Positions 43,687 through 54,538 of a stretch of DNA of 64,000 bases are shown here, one piece after another. The position numbers were made by a program, and so were the translations under genes. The notes below the pieces were generated by a model. It did no database searches. It saw nothing but the letters and a program-made list of their open reading frames with translations, and was not told where the DNA came from. Each line of letters starts with the position of its first letter. The first letter of the stretch is position 1. This DNA is from Cladosporium sp. IMV 00045 (Eukaryota > Ascomycota > Dothideomycetes > Cladosporiales > Cladosporiaceae). Where the stretch lies: positions 150,218-214,217 of the forward strand of contig MSJI02000885.1 of assembly GCA_001931905.2 (NCBI GenBank), given 5' to 3'.

Positions 43687-45687
43687 ATGGACTCGGCAAC
43701 CTCCGCGGCCCTGGCGTCCGACGCTGCACTCAAGCGCAAACGCAGTCCGAGTATTTCTTCTGCCAACGCGACTCCCACTGCTCCGCAACAGCCTGCTGCC
43801 AAAGCACCCAAAACTGCTGGCGTCAACCAGCTCAGCATTAATTATCTCGCACGTCAACTGCACGAGGACCTACCTTTGATCAACAAGGACGACACTCTGC
43901 CTAACTTGCTCTCGCTGCTGTCTTCCTACACAAGCATTCTCGATCGCCATGAGTCGCTGGCATCCAATCTCGGCGCAAGGCCTCTTGGTCCTATCCTGAT
44001 CAAGCGCTTTGAGCGCTGCTTTGATGCGCCGCCAAAAATCGTAGCATCTCACCATAAAGGTGGAGCCAGCAACCCTGAAGACACCACCCACCACATCACA
44101 TGGCTGGAAGTCATCGAATTCGCCCGCTCGCATCCCGCTCAATTCACTCTCAGCACATTCTCCGAAGGACGACGTGTTTGTCAATTCTACTATCCGCAAA
44201 AACAGTTGCGCGTGCAGATCAGCGAAGAGGACTTCCTCTTCATCAACAGCGGTCGATGCCAGGAGCTTATTCCACCCTTGCCAATCTGGGAGGATGAAGA
44301 GAAAGAAGTTGGCACCTGCGATGTTCTCGAGGCAAAGCTCAAGGAACTCACAAATGCTGCCGATATGGTCGCTGCGAGGACAAGGCAGCTGGGACATCGT
44401 CTGAAGGGAAGGCGAACCGCCATTTTGGAGAGAAGGGCGGAAGGTGGGAGCGGCACACCGGCAAAGGCCAACGCCCTGCAGACCACCACTGCGCCGCCGA
44501 ATGCGTCTGGAACGGCTTTCACTGCTGTCAACGTCAATGGTAGACCCAATGGCGAGTCTGTAGAACCAAGCCTAGGCTCTTCGGCTGCTGTCAAGAACGA
44601 TCTGCTGCGACACTTTGAGGGTTTGCCGCAGAATCAGGCTCAGGCGAGACTGCAATCGCGGCAATCTACAACTGCTTTCCAAGACCCATTCGCCCCGTCT
44701 GGTCGCCCTGTTGAGTCGGGCAATGCCATGCATTCAGAGCACCATGACATCACGGGCTCTACGGCATCCTCTCTATCTCCTGTGCCAAATCATATCCTTG
44801 CAAACGACACACCTCACTATAATGATTTCACAAGACCTGCTTCAACCGTTGCACCTCCTGTCAACCGGCCATCGTCGAGCAACACAGCAAACCCGAGCAA
44901 CCCACCATCCTACAACCCCATCAAGCACAACTTCTCTCGACCACTACCGCCAGCTTTGGAGTCCAGCCAACCTTTTCGACCCTTATGCCAGGCCCACATG
45001 GATTCTCTCCCACGTGGCCACCGCGTCTTGCCACCCTGCGACAGATGCAGGAGGCTACGCATGGACTGCGTGAAGAACCTCACAAGCTGCTCCGGCTGCA
45101 CGCGCAAGCACGCCCGCTGCCACTGGCGCGACGTGTCGCGCGAGGAGATCAGCAACCTCGACGCGGGCATGGACGGCTCGTACGATGGCGACGGGTACAG
45201 CTATGCGAACGGCCACGACGAGAGCGAGGACGACGACAGCAACCCGCTTGAAGACCTCGAGGCGCTGGAAGAGCAAGAGGAAGGCCTTCGAAATGCGAGG
45301 GAATTGTCTCGCATGGGCTGGGAGGAAGGCATCAAGGCATCTTCTACCGACCAGGACCAAGCTCAGCTGCCTGATCCTCCTACCACGAATGGCGAGGGTG
45401 AAGCTCAAGAAGACGCTTCGCCTAAGACAGTTTCTCCACAGCAGAAAATCGACACACCCAATGCTGACGCTGCCTCTGAGCCGCAGCAGCAGCAGCAAGT
45501 TTCAGCCGCCGCGCAACCCGTTACGGGTGATACTTCTCCCGGCGATACCAACCACACCGGCCAGCAACCCACTGCTGCGCCATCCGCTCCCGTATCGGAA
45601 GACCACCGTCCCTCCCTCGGCGGTTTCAGAGCGGTTAATGAGACCGCTGGCGGGAATGGCGGTTCTATCGCCGGGTGGAGGGAGTAG
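43687..45687 (+). CDS. Zn2Cys6 fungal transcription factor
   Basis: One uninterrupted frame of 666 residues from the first ATG (context GCGCCATGG). The binuclear zinc cluster lies unusually far into the protein, at C451, C454, C461, C468, C471 and C478 (spacing 2-6-6-2-6), and reads CDRCRRLRMDC then CSGCTRKHARC. The N-terminal region of about 40-230 looks folded: it has a helical stretch (LPNLLSLLSSYTSILDRHES) and a stretch with PLGPILIKRFERCFD, which may be a family-specific domain. The remainder is low-complexity, with acidic (ESEDDDSNPLEDLEALEEQE) and Gln-rich parts that could serve in activation. No fungal-specific Zn-cluster middle homology region is obvious. It is divergent from LSM7. 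Target genes are unknown. Confidence 0.88.
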   Translation: MDSATSAALASDAALKRKRSPSISSANATPTAPQQPAAKAPKTAGVNQLSINYLARQLHEDLPLINKDDTLPNLLSLLSSYTSILDRHESLASNLGARPLGPILIKRFERCFDAPPKIVASHHKGGASNPEDTTHHITWLEVIEFARSHPAQFTLSTFSEGRRVCQFYYPQKQLRVQISEEDFLFINSGRCQELIPPLPIWEDEEKEVGTCDVLEAKLKELTNAADMVAARTRQLGHRLKGRRTAILERRAEGGSGTPAKANALQTTTAPPNASGTAFTAVNVNGRPNGESVEPSLGSSAAVKNDLLRHFEGLPQNQAQARLQSRQSTTAFQDPFAPSGRPVESGNAMHSEHHDITGSTASSLSPVPNHILANDTPHYNDFTRPASTVAPPVNRPSSSNTANPSNPPSYNPIKHNFSRPLPPALESSQPFRPLCQAHMDSLPRGHRVLPPCDRCRRLRMDCVKNLTSCSGCTRKHARCHWRDVSREEISNLDAGMDGSYDGDGYSYANGHDESEDDDSNPLEDLEALEEQEEGLRNARELSRMGWEEGIKASSTDQDQAQLPDPPTTNGEGEAQEDASPKTVSPQQKIDTPNADAASEPQQQQQVSAAAQPVTGDTSPGDTNHTGQQPTAAPSAPVSEDHRPSLGGFRAVNETAGGNGGSIAGWRE

Positions 45688-47305
45688 ACAACTTTAAGGG
45701 AGGATAGTGTCGAGGAGGTGGGGAGATCCTCGCTGATGGGCGGACAGAAGAGAGTTTCGCTTCTCTTTGGTTTTGTTTTGCTTTTTCTTCGGTGCAGGTT
45801 GTTCGTTTTCTTGCTTTATATACCCCTTCGCTGGCTTTTATGTTGAGCTCCTGTTCTTATTTCTATTTTTTCTTAACCTTCCTGTCATATCCGTTTCACG
45901 CAATTAGGTACATGTAGCCAGGTAGCGGAATCATCGATGCTTGATGCTTGTGATTGGGTGTCATCGCGAAAGAAAAAAACAAATCACAGATGTTCTTTGA
46001 CGCAAGCACCAAGGTACAGTCCCCTCTTTCTTTCCTTGTGTGTTTTCTTCACTTGCGATCGAGAGACTCGTCGTTTTTCTTCAAGTTCGAACAGGACATG
46101 TAAGTTTGATGGTTTGAGATGGGCGATTCGGCTGGGTCTGCGCAGCGGACTGAAAGCTCTGTGGAATGGGTTGTTGCTAGTGGGTTTCATGGTGCTCTTT
46201 TGTTCTTACCTTGGGTTATTAAACGGTGGGAGCGCGCTTGGAGGGACGCGCGAAGTTCTGGAATTATTATTGGGGGAGGATTCTTTGGGGCGGCGGATGA
46301 GCGTGAGGTGAGGTGGTGTGTTCATTAACATTATCCACATAGTCATCTTGAGGTGGTATGAAATGGGTCTATCTGTCTGGTCGGTACAGAGCTGGACATT
46401 TTGTTCTCGGGGTGGGTTCATGTACGGTCACATGCACGGCGTGTTTTGAGTGCAATTACATGTATGTAAGGTAGGTTTGATGTGAAGGTATCATGGCAGC
46501 TTGTTTGCCCACTTGTGGAGTGGTATGTGAGAGGTTTGCTAAGAACATGTGAGCGTTTGCCGTGGGCGCGTTGTCATAGGTCAGTTGCTGGACCATTCTA
46601 CTTTGCAAGTAATAAGGCAGTAAAAACGAGTTTCTGGAAGTCGACTCGTATCTCATGGACTAAACACATCCATGACCCTTGAGTCTTCTACTTCGGCATG
46701 CGCGTGTCGGCGAGAGTATTCAAGGCGATCGTTGTGTTCCGAGTATGTGCTTTCAATGCAGATCCAGGTTCCAGATATGAAGAGCCGTTCGAGAGTGTGG
46801 TGAAGGTTTGGCTCGGAGGGTATGCTAGGAGACTAGAGGTTCGTGGGACTAATGCTGACGAGTACTTGTGGTGGTCATATTGTACGAAGCAGTGCATGGC
46901 AGATGATATCAAGTAGAGTAATTGAGAAAGTTGAGACAAACCGAGCGCTCTTTGGAAAATGCGCTCTTACCTTTGGTAGATCAAGCTTGGTGTTCGTCGT
47001 GCTAATCAGACTTTAATTGTTCTGTTTTTACCAGCTCCTGTATGTAACTCAAGGCTGGTTGGCGGGAGCTTCAAAAGCATTGTTTTTGCGTGGCATCATG
47101 AGACATTGGGAGCGCACATCATCATACCAATTCGATGGAAGGAAAAGGCTTTGTCGAATTTCACATTTGTCTCAATTGACGTGTGTTAAAGCTCCGCAGT
47201 ACGCATCCCGCAGTAACTCCACGCAAAAGTCCCGAGCTTGCCACAGAACAAAGCATAGCCCAGAGACACCACGCCCTTTCTCGCCATGACCCATCTCGCA
47301 TACCA
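45688..47305. other. convergent intergenic region
   Basis: 1.6 kb between the Zn2Cys6 gene and RPS18. It has T-rich stretches just after 45770, as expected for a 3' UTR. A 124-codon ORF at 45937-46311 and others look like chance. No gene is supported. Confidence 0.5.
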
Positions 47306-47975
47306 TCAACCCTTCTTCTTGCTGACACCAACGGTCCTGCCCCGGCGACCGGTGGTCTTGCTGTGCTGGCCACGGACACGGAGGCCCCAGTAGTGACGGA
47401 GACCACGGTGGGCGCGGATCTTCTTCAGGCGCTCGAGGTCCTCACGGAGCTTGGAGTCAACACCGTTGGCGAGGGTGTGCTGGTCCTTGCCGTCGACGAT
47501 GTCGCGCTGCCTGTTGAGGAACCAGGTGGGGATCTTGTACTGAGTCGGGTTCTGGACGATGGTGACAATGCGCTCAAGCTCTTCGGAGGTAAGCTCGCCG
47601 GCGCTGCAGGTGAACGTTAGTACTTGTGCGATGTCGCGCGATGGTCTCGTGATGTCCCGTACCGCTTGTTGAGGTCAACATCGGCCTTCTTGCAGACCAA
47701 GTTGGAGTAACGGCGACCGACACCCTTGATCTGGGTCAGGGCGAACATGACCTTCTGCTTGCCATCAACCTGTGGTGTATGCGTTAGCATACTGTCCCTC
47801 GCTGCTGTGCACATCCTCCCAATCCATATTCTCATCTTCAATCCACCCCCATTCCATATCGAATTCTCGTTCCTCCTCTCGCGCGGTTTCGGTCCAGCAG
47901 GGTCAGACGTACGTTGGTGTTGAGGAGACGCAGGATGAACTGGAAGTTCGACTTCTCACCGGAGACGAGCGACAT
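47306..47975 (-). CDS. rps18: 40S ribosomal protein S18 (uS13)
   Basis: Three exons (47975-47913, 47769-47663, 47603-47306) join to 155 residues, the normal family length. S18/uS13 sits in the head of the small ribosomal subunit and touches the intersubunit bridge and P-site tRNA. Hallmarks are [33 protein letters not shown] with the helix-two-turn-helix, and the basic C-terminus [20 protein letters not shown]. Donors are GTACGT and GTACGG and acceptors are CAG. The first intron is about 143 nt, longer than most in this window, as is common for introns near the start of fungal ribosomal-protein genes. Confidence 0.97.
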
Positions 47976-48402
47976 CTTTGCGGTGGTGGCGGTGCCGTAA
48001 TCGTTTGTCGAAGGGTCGCTGTGCAGTCCGCTTGGCCTCGAAGTTGCGAAGTTCGAAGGGCGCTTCTCTTCTCGGATTTTGCAGGGCCTTGGCGTGTGTG
48101 CGGGCGGCAACCGCGAGCGAGAAGCGGGTCATACGGATGCTTCCGCTAGTTCCCGTTCGCGCGCTTTCCTTCTCCATCTGAGCATGAAGTGAGGTCAACA
48201 CCGCTGTTGAGATATACAGGACTATCTGACACAGTTGTTATGGGGATCGCTGTCAATCTGGTGGAAATCATGTACTGCATTCTTTGGTTTGTATCTCATT
48301 ATCATGCACGTCCCAATGCTCGCTCAAACGCCCCAAAAAATCCATAATCGCAATCTCTTTATGACCCAGTCGTTCGCGGCATGCTGCTATGGCCGCATAC
48401 CA
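47976..48402. other. promoter of RPS18 and 3' flank of the next minus-strand gene
   Basis: 427 bp. It must hold the RPS18 promoter. I see no clear TATA box or named element. Confidence 0.5.
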
Positions 48403-50406
48403 CTAGTACATGTCACCCATCGTCGTTACGACTTCTTCGTCGACCATACACTGCAATTTGCTCTCTGAAAGCACAGGAATTCGCAGACATTTGCCCTGAC
48501 CTTCGATGTCCAGCATCTCTGGCTCTGCAGCCATCGTACAGACTGGCTCGAAATCCTCAAAGAACGCGAGATGATCAGTTCCCGCAGGGCATTGAGGGGC
48601 TTTCGCATCCTCATCGTGGCGCAGAAGTTGAGTTTCGTCTTCAACATCATCATCAGCCACAACCGGCGAGTCACGCACGTAGACGTTCTCCGAGTCTTGA
48701 AAGCCCAAGACATCATCGACCACATTCGCGTTATCGACGTTAGTCTCTTCATCATCAGGCACAACAGCAGACTCAGTCCCATTCATGGTCTCCCGGTCCT
48801 GAAGAGCCGAGGCATCATCAACGACATTTTGGTTTCCAGAGCTAACCTCATTACCAACACTCGATTGGCTCACAACTGATACTTGAGGCTCAGGCAGACC
48901 AAGCTTAGGAACTGCAACGGCGTCCTGGATCGATTGAGTCCAAGCAGTGATTGGGCTATCAAGCGTCCAGAGACCGCCCTCGCCAGTGATGGCGACTGGT
49001 CCGAGGAGCGACATCAGGACACCGATCGTGGCAACCAGTATGAGCAGGAACGTGTTCCATCGCTTTCTGATCAGCAGAAAGATGTAGTTCCGAAGAAGAA
49101 TCGACAAGGGAATATCCTTGCGCCTGTAAATGTCAGGCAACTCGGTCGAAGCTGAATCCATGGAGGATGGGTCCTCTGCCGCTTCCGCAGGCTCAATGTA
49201 AGCCATTGCAAAGTCATGCGCAGCATTTGAGTGCTGGCGTTGCTCGTTCATAACGATTTGCTCGATTTCGCGAGCCATCTCAGCCTCTCTCGCTCTCTCG
49301 GCATCATGCTCAAGCACCCGCAGACGCTCTTCCACAAGCGCATTGACTCTGCGTTCGTCAGCCTCGTGGTCAATCCGCTGGAGTGCAAATTTGTCTGCCT
49401 CCTTCTCATCCAGCCTGATCCTGAGGTCGTCTTTCATCCACGGCATGATCTCCACATCCACCCTTTCCATCTCACTCCACGCTGCTGACCAAGCGCTAGC
49501 ACGCATCAAGCCATTGGCGGCAAAGACCTTGATAGACCATTTTTGCTTTCCGGTTCCGGCAGCTCGGAGGTGGTGATGGCACGTAGTGCAGTGATCCTCG
49601 TCCAACCCATCAACACTGGAGCCCATTCCAGAATCAGCACTGTCACTTCCAGTGGTGATGGTCGAGCTGGTAGAGTCTCTCGCCCGAAAGTGCCCACACT
49701 TGCTAATACGTGGTTCCTGCAGCTCGAGCGCTTCCAACAACTTTTCCTCGAGAAGTTCATAATCGTCGCCAGGATGTGGAATGAGGATACCACGTTTCAG
49801 TACGGTGTCCGACAGCTTCGATTTCAGGAGCTGCATATTGTCAAAGATGTGCTGTGGTAGAGTCTCGCGCATCAGCTGGGGGCTCCAAGGAACGTTCAGC
49901 GGCAGAGCTGTAATGTGCAGCAAGACCAGTGGAAGCGGCTTTGATTCTCGCTCGTCGTCATAGTCAACGCCCTTTCTCCTTGCTCTAGGACTTCCTCTAG
50001 GCTCTGAGTGCGGTGTTCCAACCTTTCCTTTCCGCAATGGAGAGCTCATTTGAAGTCGACGAACCGACGGACGCGAATACGTGGGTGTGTACGGCTTATA
50101 CGCGGGAGTGCGCTCATGATCGGTCGGATAGTTGGACTCCGGCATGGAGGATATGGAGGTTCTTGTATAGTTCTTTTCATCGTCGCCTTCTTGCGCTCCG
50201 TCATACTGGACGCCCTTCTTCTCGTCATCGCTCTCGGTCACAAATCCATCATCTCTTCGATTGGCCGGCCAAAGGAAAGGCCGGGTGAGGTCTTCCTCCT
50301 CCTCTACTACATTCTCATTCGTCGCACGAGCCAATGAATCAGGCGTCCGGTCGTCTTTGTCGTCGTTGTGTATCTGGAATGGCGATGTCTTAGACAAACG
50401 AGCCAT
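48403..50406 (-). CDS. fungal-specific membrane-anchored protein, function unknown
   Basis: One frame of 667 residues from the first in-frame ATG; the frame runs 83 codons further up but without an ATG. The first 190 residues are disordered and charged. A conserved-looking domain starts with PLPLVLLHITALPLNVPW and continues with LMRETLPQHI, a Cys-His pair region (KCGHFRA then CTTCHHHL), and WSIKVFAANGLMRASAWSAA. A coiled coil (VNALVEERLRVLEHDAERA) leads to one or two membrane helices at about 435-470 (WNTFLLILVATIGVLMSLLG). The C-terminal 190 residues are acidic and repeat EN/VDDxxxFQDxE. From memory this resembles proteins carrying the database label pathway-specific nitrogen regulator, but no DNA-binding motif is visible and the membrane helix argues against that name. 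It is divergent from the FAD monooxygenase gene. Confidence 0.75.
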   Translation of the reverse strand: MARLSKTSPFQIHNDDKDDRTPDSLARATNENVVEEEEDLTRPFLWPANRRDDGFVTESDDEKKGVQYDGAQEGDDEKNYTRTSISSMPESNYPTDHERTPAYKPYTPTYSRPSVRRLQMSSPLRKGKVGTPHSEPRGSPRARRKGVDYDDERESKPLPLVLLHITALPLNVPWSPQLMRETLPQHIFDNMQLLKSKLSDTVLKRGILIPHPGDDYELLEEKLLEALELQEPRISKCGHFRARDSTSSTITTGSDSADSGMGSSVDGLDEDHCTTCHHHLRAAGTGKQKWSIKVFAANGLMRASAWSAAWSEMERVDVEIMPWMKDDLRIRLDEKEADKFALQRIDHEADERRVNALVEERLRVLEHDAERAREAEMAREIEQIVMNEQRQHSNAAHDFAMAYIEPAEAAEDPSSMDSASTELPDIYRRKDIPLSILLRNYIFLLIRKRWNTFLLILVATIGVLMSLLGPVAITGEGGLWTLDSPITAWTQSIQDAVAVPKLGLPEPQVSVVSQSSVGNEVSSGNQNVVDDASALQDRETMNGTESAVVPDDEETNVDNANVVDDVLGFQDSENVYVRDSPVVADDDVEDETQLLRHDEDAKAPQCPAGTDHLAFFEDFEPVCTMAAEPEMLDIEGQGKCLRIPVLSESKLQCMVDEEVVTTMGDMY

Positions 50407-51052
50407 GTGGCTGGCCGTGGAATGTGGGGACCAGAACGGCGGGCAGTGCTGAATATTGAGTTTCGATTTTTCTTTTCGTAGAGGTTGATTGACAGTAGTA
50501 GTATGGGGAATCCGTATGTTCCACAAGGACTTCCCTGTCCAACGATGGATAGTTGGTGGACTCGAGGTTGGAGATCCCCGGTGCGGTGAAGCCCAATTGT
50601 AAACATCAGCGGTGGTCGGGGCAACCGGCTTCTTCGCTGGCTCTCGAGAAAGCAAGGATTAGAACATGTAACCGAGCATCATCACAAAAAAAAAAAAAAA
50701 AGAACATCTACAATTCTCGTGTCTTTCGCTGGCATAATGAGCCTTTTGAAGGTCTTAATTTTCTTTCATTGAGGCATGTGATCGTGGTCTTGCTGCCTCG
50801 AATGATCTCGTTGGACATACTCCAAGAGCGCAAACACGCCTTCGTGTTCATCGGGTGATACGTGATGACGTCTCCGCTGCTTTGAACATCATTGATGTTG
50901 ACCTCCCATCTTCATTTGCCTCTGGTCACATGATATAGGAGTATCTGCTCTGCCTCGATTGGTCTCGTAAGCTGAGCAATCATCATCATCGACTTGAAAG
51001 CCTGTACACTGGGGTCTCATCAAACCCATTCGGCTCAGCTCAAAACGGCGCC
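50407..51052. promoter_or_regulatory. divergent upstream region with a 16-nt poly-A run
   Basis: 646 bp between two divergent start codons. A run of 16 A lies at 50686-50701. Such tracts exclude nucleosomes in fungal promoters; here that role is inferred from position only. Confidence 0.5.
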
Positions 51053-52288
51053 ATGGCAAACCTCACGATGGAGAACATCATGCCCAAATCAGTCATTATT
51101 GTCGGCGGCTCGCTCGCAGGTCTGATGCATGCTCTAGTACTGTTGTCGCTGCCCACACCGCCCAAAGTCCGCATATTGGAGCGATCGCCAACTTCATTGC
51201 TACACAACCAAGGCGCCGGAGTGGTAGCAGGGAGTGAGACTCAGGAATTCTTCGACAAAGTCGTCAAACCTGGGCGGGAAATCGCAGTCACAAGTAAGCT
51301 GCGCCACTACCTGAACAAGGCTGGCGAAGTCATAACAGGCAGCGTGGAAGAAAGCCAACAACGGATGACCAGCTGGGATCTACTGTACCACCTGCTAAGG
51401 TGGCGTGTTGACGGCTTTCGAAGCAACTACGTGGACGGGCTTGATGAGGACGATAGGACCAAGGCAGTTTATGAACATGGCTGCTCTGTCACTGCGGTGG
51501 AGTCAGTCGGGGACAAAATGAGACTTACCTGGACGCACCAAGACCTTGGTGAGCAGACTGACGACGCAGAGCTCATTGTCGCGGCAGATGGTGCTTCTTC
51601 AGCTATTCGCCGACTTCTCATGCCGCAAGTCCAAAGGAAGTATGTCGGCTACGTGGCTTGGCGAGGTACTGTCCCAGAAAAGGCTCTCTCATCGCAAGCG
51701 AGGGAGGTGTTTGTCGAGAAATTCCCCTTTTACCATTCGGACGGCATACAAGCTCTCGGCTATCTGATACCAGGTGAGGACGGTGCCCTCGAGCCAGGGA
51801 AACGCCTGTTCAATTGGGTATGGTATTGCAACTACCCCGATGGAAGCCGGGAGCTGGACGACCTCATGACGGACATCCACGGCAAACGACATGCCATTAC
51901 TCTTCCGGTGGGAACCATGAATCCCAGTGTCTGGGAAAGGCAAAAACGATATGCCTCTGAGAGGTTACCTCCTCAGTTTGCAGAGGCTGTCCACAAAACG
52001 GAACAGCCTTTTATACAGGCCATTACGGATGTCTTATCTCCGAGAAACAGCTTCGCCGATGGCAAAGTGCTGCTCGTTGGCGATGCATTGGCGGGATTTC
52101 GCCCACATACAGCTGCTTCAACTAGCCAGGCAGCCTTTGATGCGTTGCGTATGGCAGAGTGGCTCGAAGGTGGAATTGACAGGACCTCATACAATGAGCA
52201 GCTTCTTCAATACGCTACATTAGTTCAGCAAAGAGGCGTTCTCCTTGGAGAGAGAAGTCAATTTGGGCGACACCCTTTGTCTGGATAG
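51053..52288 (+). CDS. FAD-dependent aromatic-hydroxylase-type monooxygenase
   Basis: Single exon, 411 residues. Group A flavin monooxygenases use NAD(P)H and O2 to hydroxylate a substrate. The dinucleotide-binding motif is at about 14-24 (VIIVGGSLAGL, where the usual third Gly is conserved). A second FAD motif is at about 341-344 (LVGDALAGFRPHTAASTSQA), with the GD pair that contacts the ribityl chain. The FRPHTAAST context and YVGYVAWRG resemble 2,6-dihydroxypyridine 3-monooxygenase rather than salicylate hydroxylase. No signal peptide or membrane anchor is present, so it is probably cytosolic. No biosynthetic core gene lies nearby, so a catabolic role is more likely than a secondary-metabolite one, but the substrate is unknown. 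Confidence 0.88.
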   Translation: MANLTMENIMPKSVIIVGGSLAGLMHALVLLSLPTPPKVRILERSPTSLLHNQGAGVVAGSETQEFFDKVVKPGREIAVTSKLRHYLNKAGEVITGSVEESQQRMTSWDLLYHLLRWRVDGFRSNYVDGLDEDDRTKAVYEHGCSVTAVESVGDKMRLTWTHQDLGEQTDDAELIVAADGASSAIRRLLMPQVQRKYVGYVAWRGTVPEKALSSQAREVFVEKFPFYHSDGIQALGYLIPGEDGALEPGKRLFNWVWYCNYPDGSRELDDLMTDIHGKRHAITLPVGTMNPSVWERQKRYASERLPPQFAEAVHKTEQPFIQAITDVLSPRNSFADGKVLLVGDALAGFRPHTAASTSQAAFDALRMAEWLEGGIDRTSYNEQLLQYATLVQQRGVLLGERSQFGRHPLSG

Positions 52289-53083
52289 AGTAATCAGATT
52301 CAGGGGACATCATTCGTTGTCAAGCAATCTCACCTGGCACGAGGCGAACGAACGGGCAGTTGACTGGCACCATACTTTTGGCTTTGTCTATGTCTAAAGA
52401 TTCGATACTTCCACAAAACTCAATACAGAGCTCCAAGACCAAAGATTTCTGGTCCATCTTGGGTTGCTCCACAGCCCTCATTGGCGGTGTCGCGATTCTG
52501 TCGAGTGGTGTCTCGTCTCAACCAGCCAAGCCCATGTATAACGCAAGACAGGGCTGGGCAGTTAGCAAAATCAAAAAACCTGCTGACGAGTTGCATGCGT
52601 CTCTGGTATGCTTTCAAACGCCATGTTCGAGCTCGTACTTTCGCAATGTACAAACCAATTTGCCGCAAGGACCTCATCGGATAGCCGCGGCACCTTAGCG
52701 TGGCCATCGACAAATGGCAGTGACTTTTGGTCGAGAAGCTACCATTTCGCAGACGTCCAAGAGGAATTTCGATGAGACTTCGTCGGCTATATAGGCTTTT
52801 TGTTCAGGAGCTCGCTGACATGGATTCAGGAATGTAACGAAATTGACATGTTTACAGGCGTTCTGAGAGGTAGCCCACTTGAGGCGAAGCCGAGCGCCAC
52901 GGGCCAGGCACTTGGTATGCTTGGCATGATTTGCCCCTTTGCTCTTGGACTAACTAAATATACTTGACTATTAAAACAGCGATGTGTCTCCTCATTGTGT
53001 GCAAGTCATTGACCATGTTATTTTCATTCTGTTCGTCCTAGTCTTTCCCCTTCCACCAAGTCACCCACATCAAAGAATTTCTT
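52289..53083. other. intergenic region
   Basis: About 800 bp between two plus-strand genes. A 112-codon open frame (52360-52698) has no recognisable feature. Probably 3' flank and promoter. Confidence 0.5.
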
Positions 53084-54196
53084 ATGTTCAGCTCAATATG
53101 GCATAATCGACTATACAGTCGCGGAGTGTCTTTGTTCCTTTGCATTATTTTCATATGGGTTTTCTCACGGGTCTTTGAGCTTCGGCAATCTTCATGGTCC
53201 TGTCGTACCGTTTCATCATGTTTGGGATTTGGGACTCACAGAAGATACGCGTGGGCGAGACCGGATGAATCGGATATTGGGGTTTTCGAAACGACCTTGC
53301 AAGACGGCACTCTGCATTACGGCCGTCGCTCTAACAGTACCATGTCATCAATCTTAGTTTTGGCGCTGAACGAAAATGCGGCGTCCTGGAGTAGCGACTT
53401 TCGGGAAACACCGCGGACGGCAAATGATTTCATGGATGTCTTGATATCCACGCAGCTGGACATGAAACATGTCTCACTGGCAATGATGACAGCTTCTCTG
53501 GAAGAGTACCACAAGATCAAAGCTGCAACAAACGTCCTGCCTTTTGCCAGGGTTGACATCTATCACCACGCAGAAGTCAAACCACCTGGATACAGCTACG
53601 AGCACCGACACAGTCCTGAGGCGCAATTGCAACGCCGCTCAGCGCTTGCCCAGATGCGGAATCAGCTCATGCTACGGGCGCTGGGAGACGAGAAGCACGT
53701 TCTTTGGCTTGATGCAGATGTTGTGTTTTTGTCAGAGGGAATCGTCCAGACGATGATCGAGCATTCCGAAGCCACCGAAGACGCAGGCATCATCACCGCC
53801 CGGTGCCATCAAAACCAGATGGACAACTACGACAAGAACGCTTGGAGGACCGGAGATGCGACCGCGCGCGGCGTGGTTGAAGATGGAGATAGAGATGCTT
53901 CTGTCCAGAGGCTAGTAGAGACGAGAGTCATGGTTCCCCAAGCGATCATGGGCACAACCGACTCGGACATCGTGCCACTCGACAGTGTGGGCGGAACAAT
54001 CTTGTATATTCGGTCAAGTCTCGTGAGGGAAGGCGTTGTTTTTCCGCATTTCAATATTGTCGGCACGACATGGGATCAGCCTGGATGGGTTGGCGTTGAG
54101 ACGGAAGGCTTGTGTTACATGGCCAAAGGGTTGGTGGGAGGTGGCTGCTATGTCCTTGGCGGCAAGCACTACGTGCGACACAGCGATTGGGGTTAG
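53084..54196 (+). CDS. Anp1-family Golgi mannosyltransferase (GT62)
   Basis: Single exon, 370 residues. Anp1, Mnn9 and Van1 are subunits of the mannan polymerase complexes in the cis-Golgi that extend the alpha-1,6-mannose backbone of N-glycans. A type II membrane helix at about 15-30 (VSLFLCIIFIWVFSRVFEL) precedes the lumenal domain. Family landmarks are ILVLALNENA, MTASLEEYHKI, the DxD metal site as D210-A-D212 in VLWLDADVVF, and CHQNQMDNYDKNAWR. The closing part reads VGGTILYIRSSLVREGVVFP, then GWVGVETEGLCYMAKGL with a final RHSDWG. It is diverged from the canonical three yeast proteins, so it may be an extra fungal paralogue. Which complex it joins cannot be told. Confidence 0.88.
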   Translation: MFSSIWHNRLYSRGVSLFLCIIFIWVFSRVFELRQSSWSCRTVSSCLGFGTHRRYAWARPDESDIGVFETTLQDGTLHYGRRSNSTMSSILVLALNENAASWSSDFRETPRTANDFMDVLISTQLDMKHVSLAMMTASLEEYHKIKAATNVLPFARVDIYHHAEVKPPGYSYEHRHSPEAQLQRRSALAQMRNQLMLRALGDEKHVLWLDADVVFLSEGIVQTMIEHSEATEDAGIITARCHQNQMDNYDKNAWRTGDATARGVVEDGDRDASVQRLVETRVMVPQAIMGTTDSDIVPLDSVGGTILYIRSSLVREGVVFPHFNIVGTTWDQPGWVGVETEGLCYMAKGLVGGGCYVLGGKHYVRHSDWG

Positions 54197-54538
54197 ATCT
54201 AGAATTGAATCAAGTCAGAATTTTAACCGTATATCCAATGTTGTAGAAGAGAAATTGACGTCTCCTTTAGCAGGTGGCAAGCGGCTTTCGCCGTCACACT
54301 CTAGAACGCGTGGATCTAGCGCTCTGCCGCCTGAATCCTTCGCTAAATATAGGATCGACACCTCCGTACCAAGTGCCATACCTTCATTCTCCAATCATTC
54401 GGACACCACCTTACGGACTTTCTGTTCTATTTCTCTCTCGCGTTGCCTCTTCTTATTGCCGTAATATAAACGACGTCAAGCTGCTTTGAACATTTTGGGG
54501 TTGAGCTGTAGAAGACCTTCAGCGAAACAGACATCATC
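54197..54538. other. short intergenic region
   Basis: 342 bp between tandem plus-strand genes. Nothing else is visible. Confidence 0.5.

Noticed and set aside
45937..46311. 124-codon plus-strand frame with a hydrophobic segment
   Set aside because: Lies in the 3' flank of the Zn2Cys6 gene, with no homology I recognise and no signal peptide at the start.
52360..52698. 112-codon plus-strand frame after the FAD monooxygenase
   Set aside because: Composition looks random and the frame is open on both strands; likely 3' flank.
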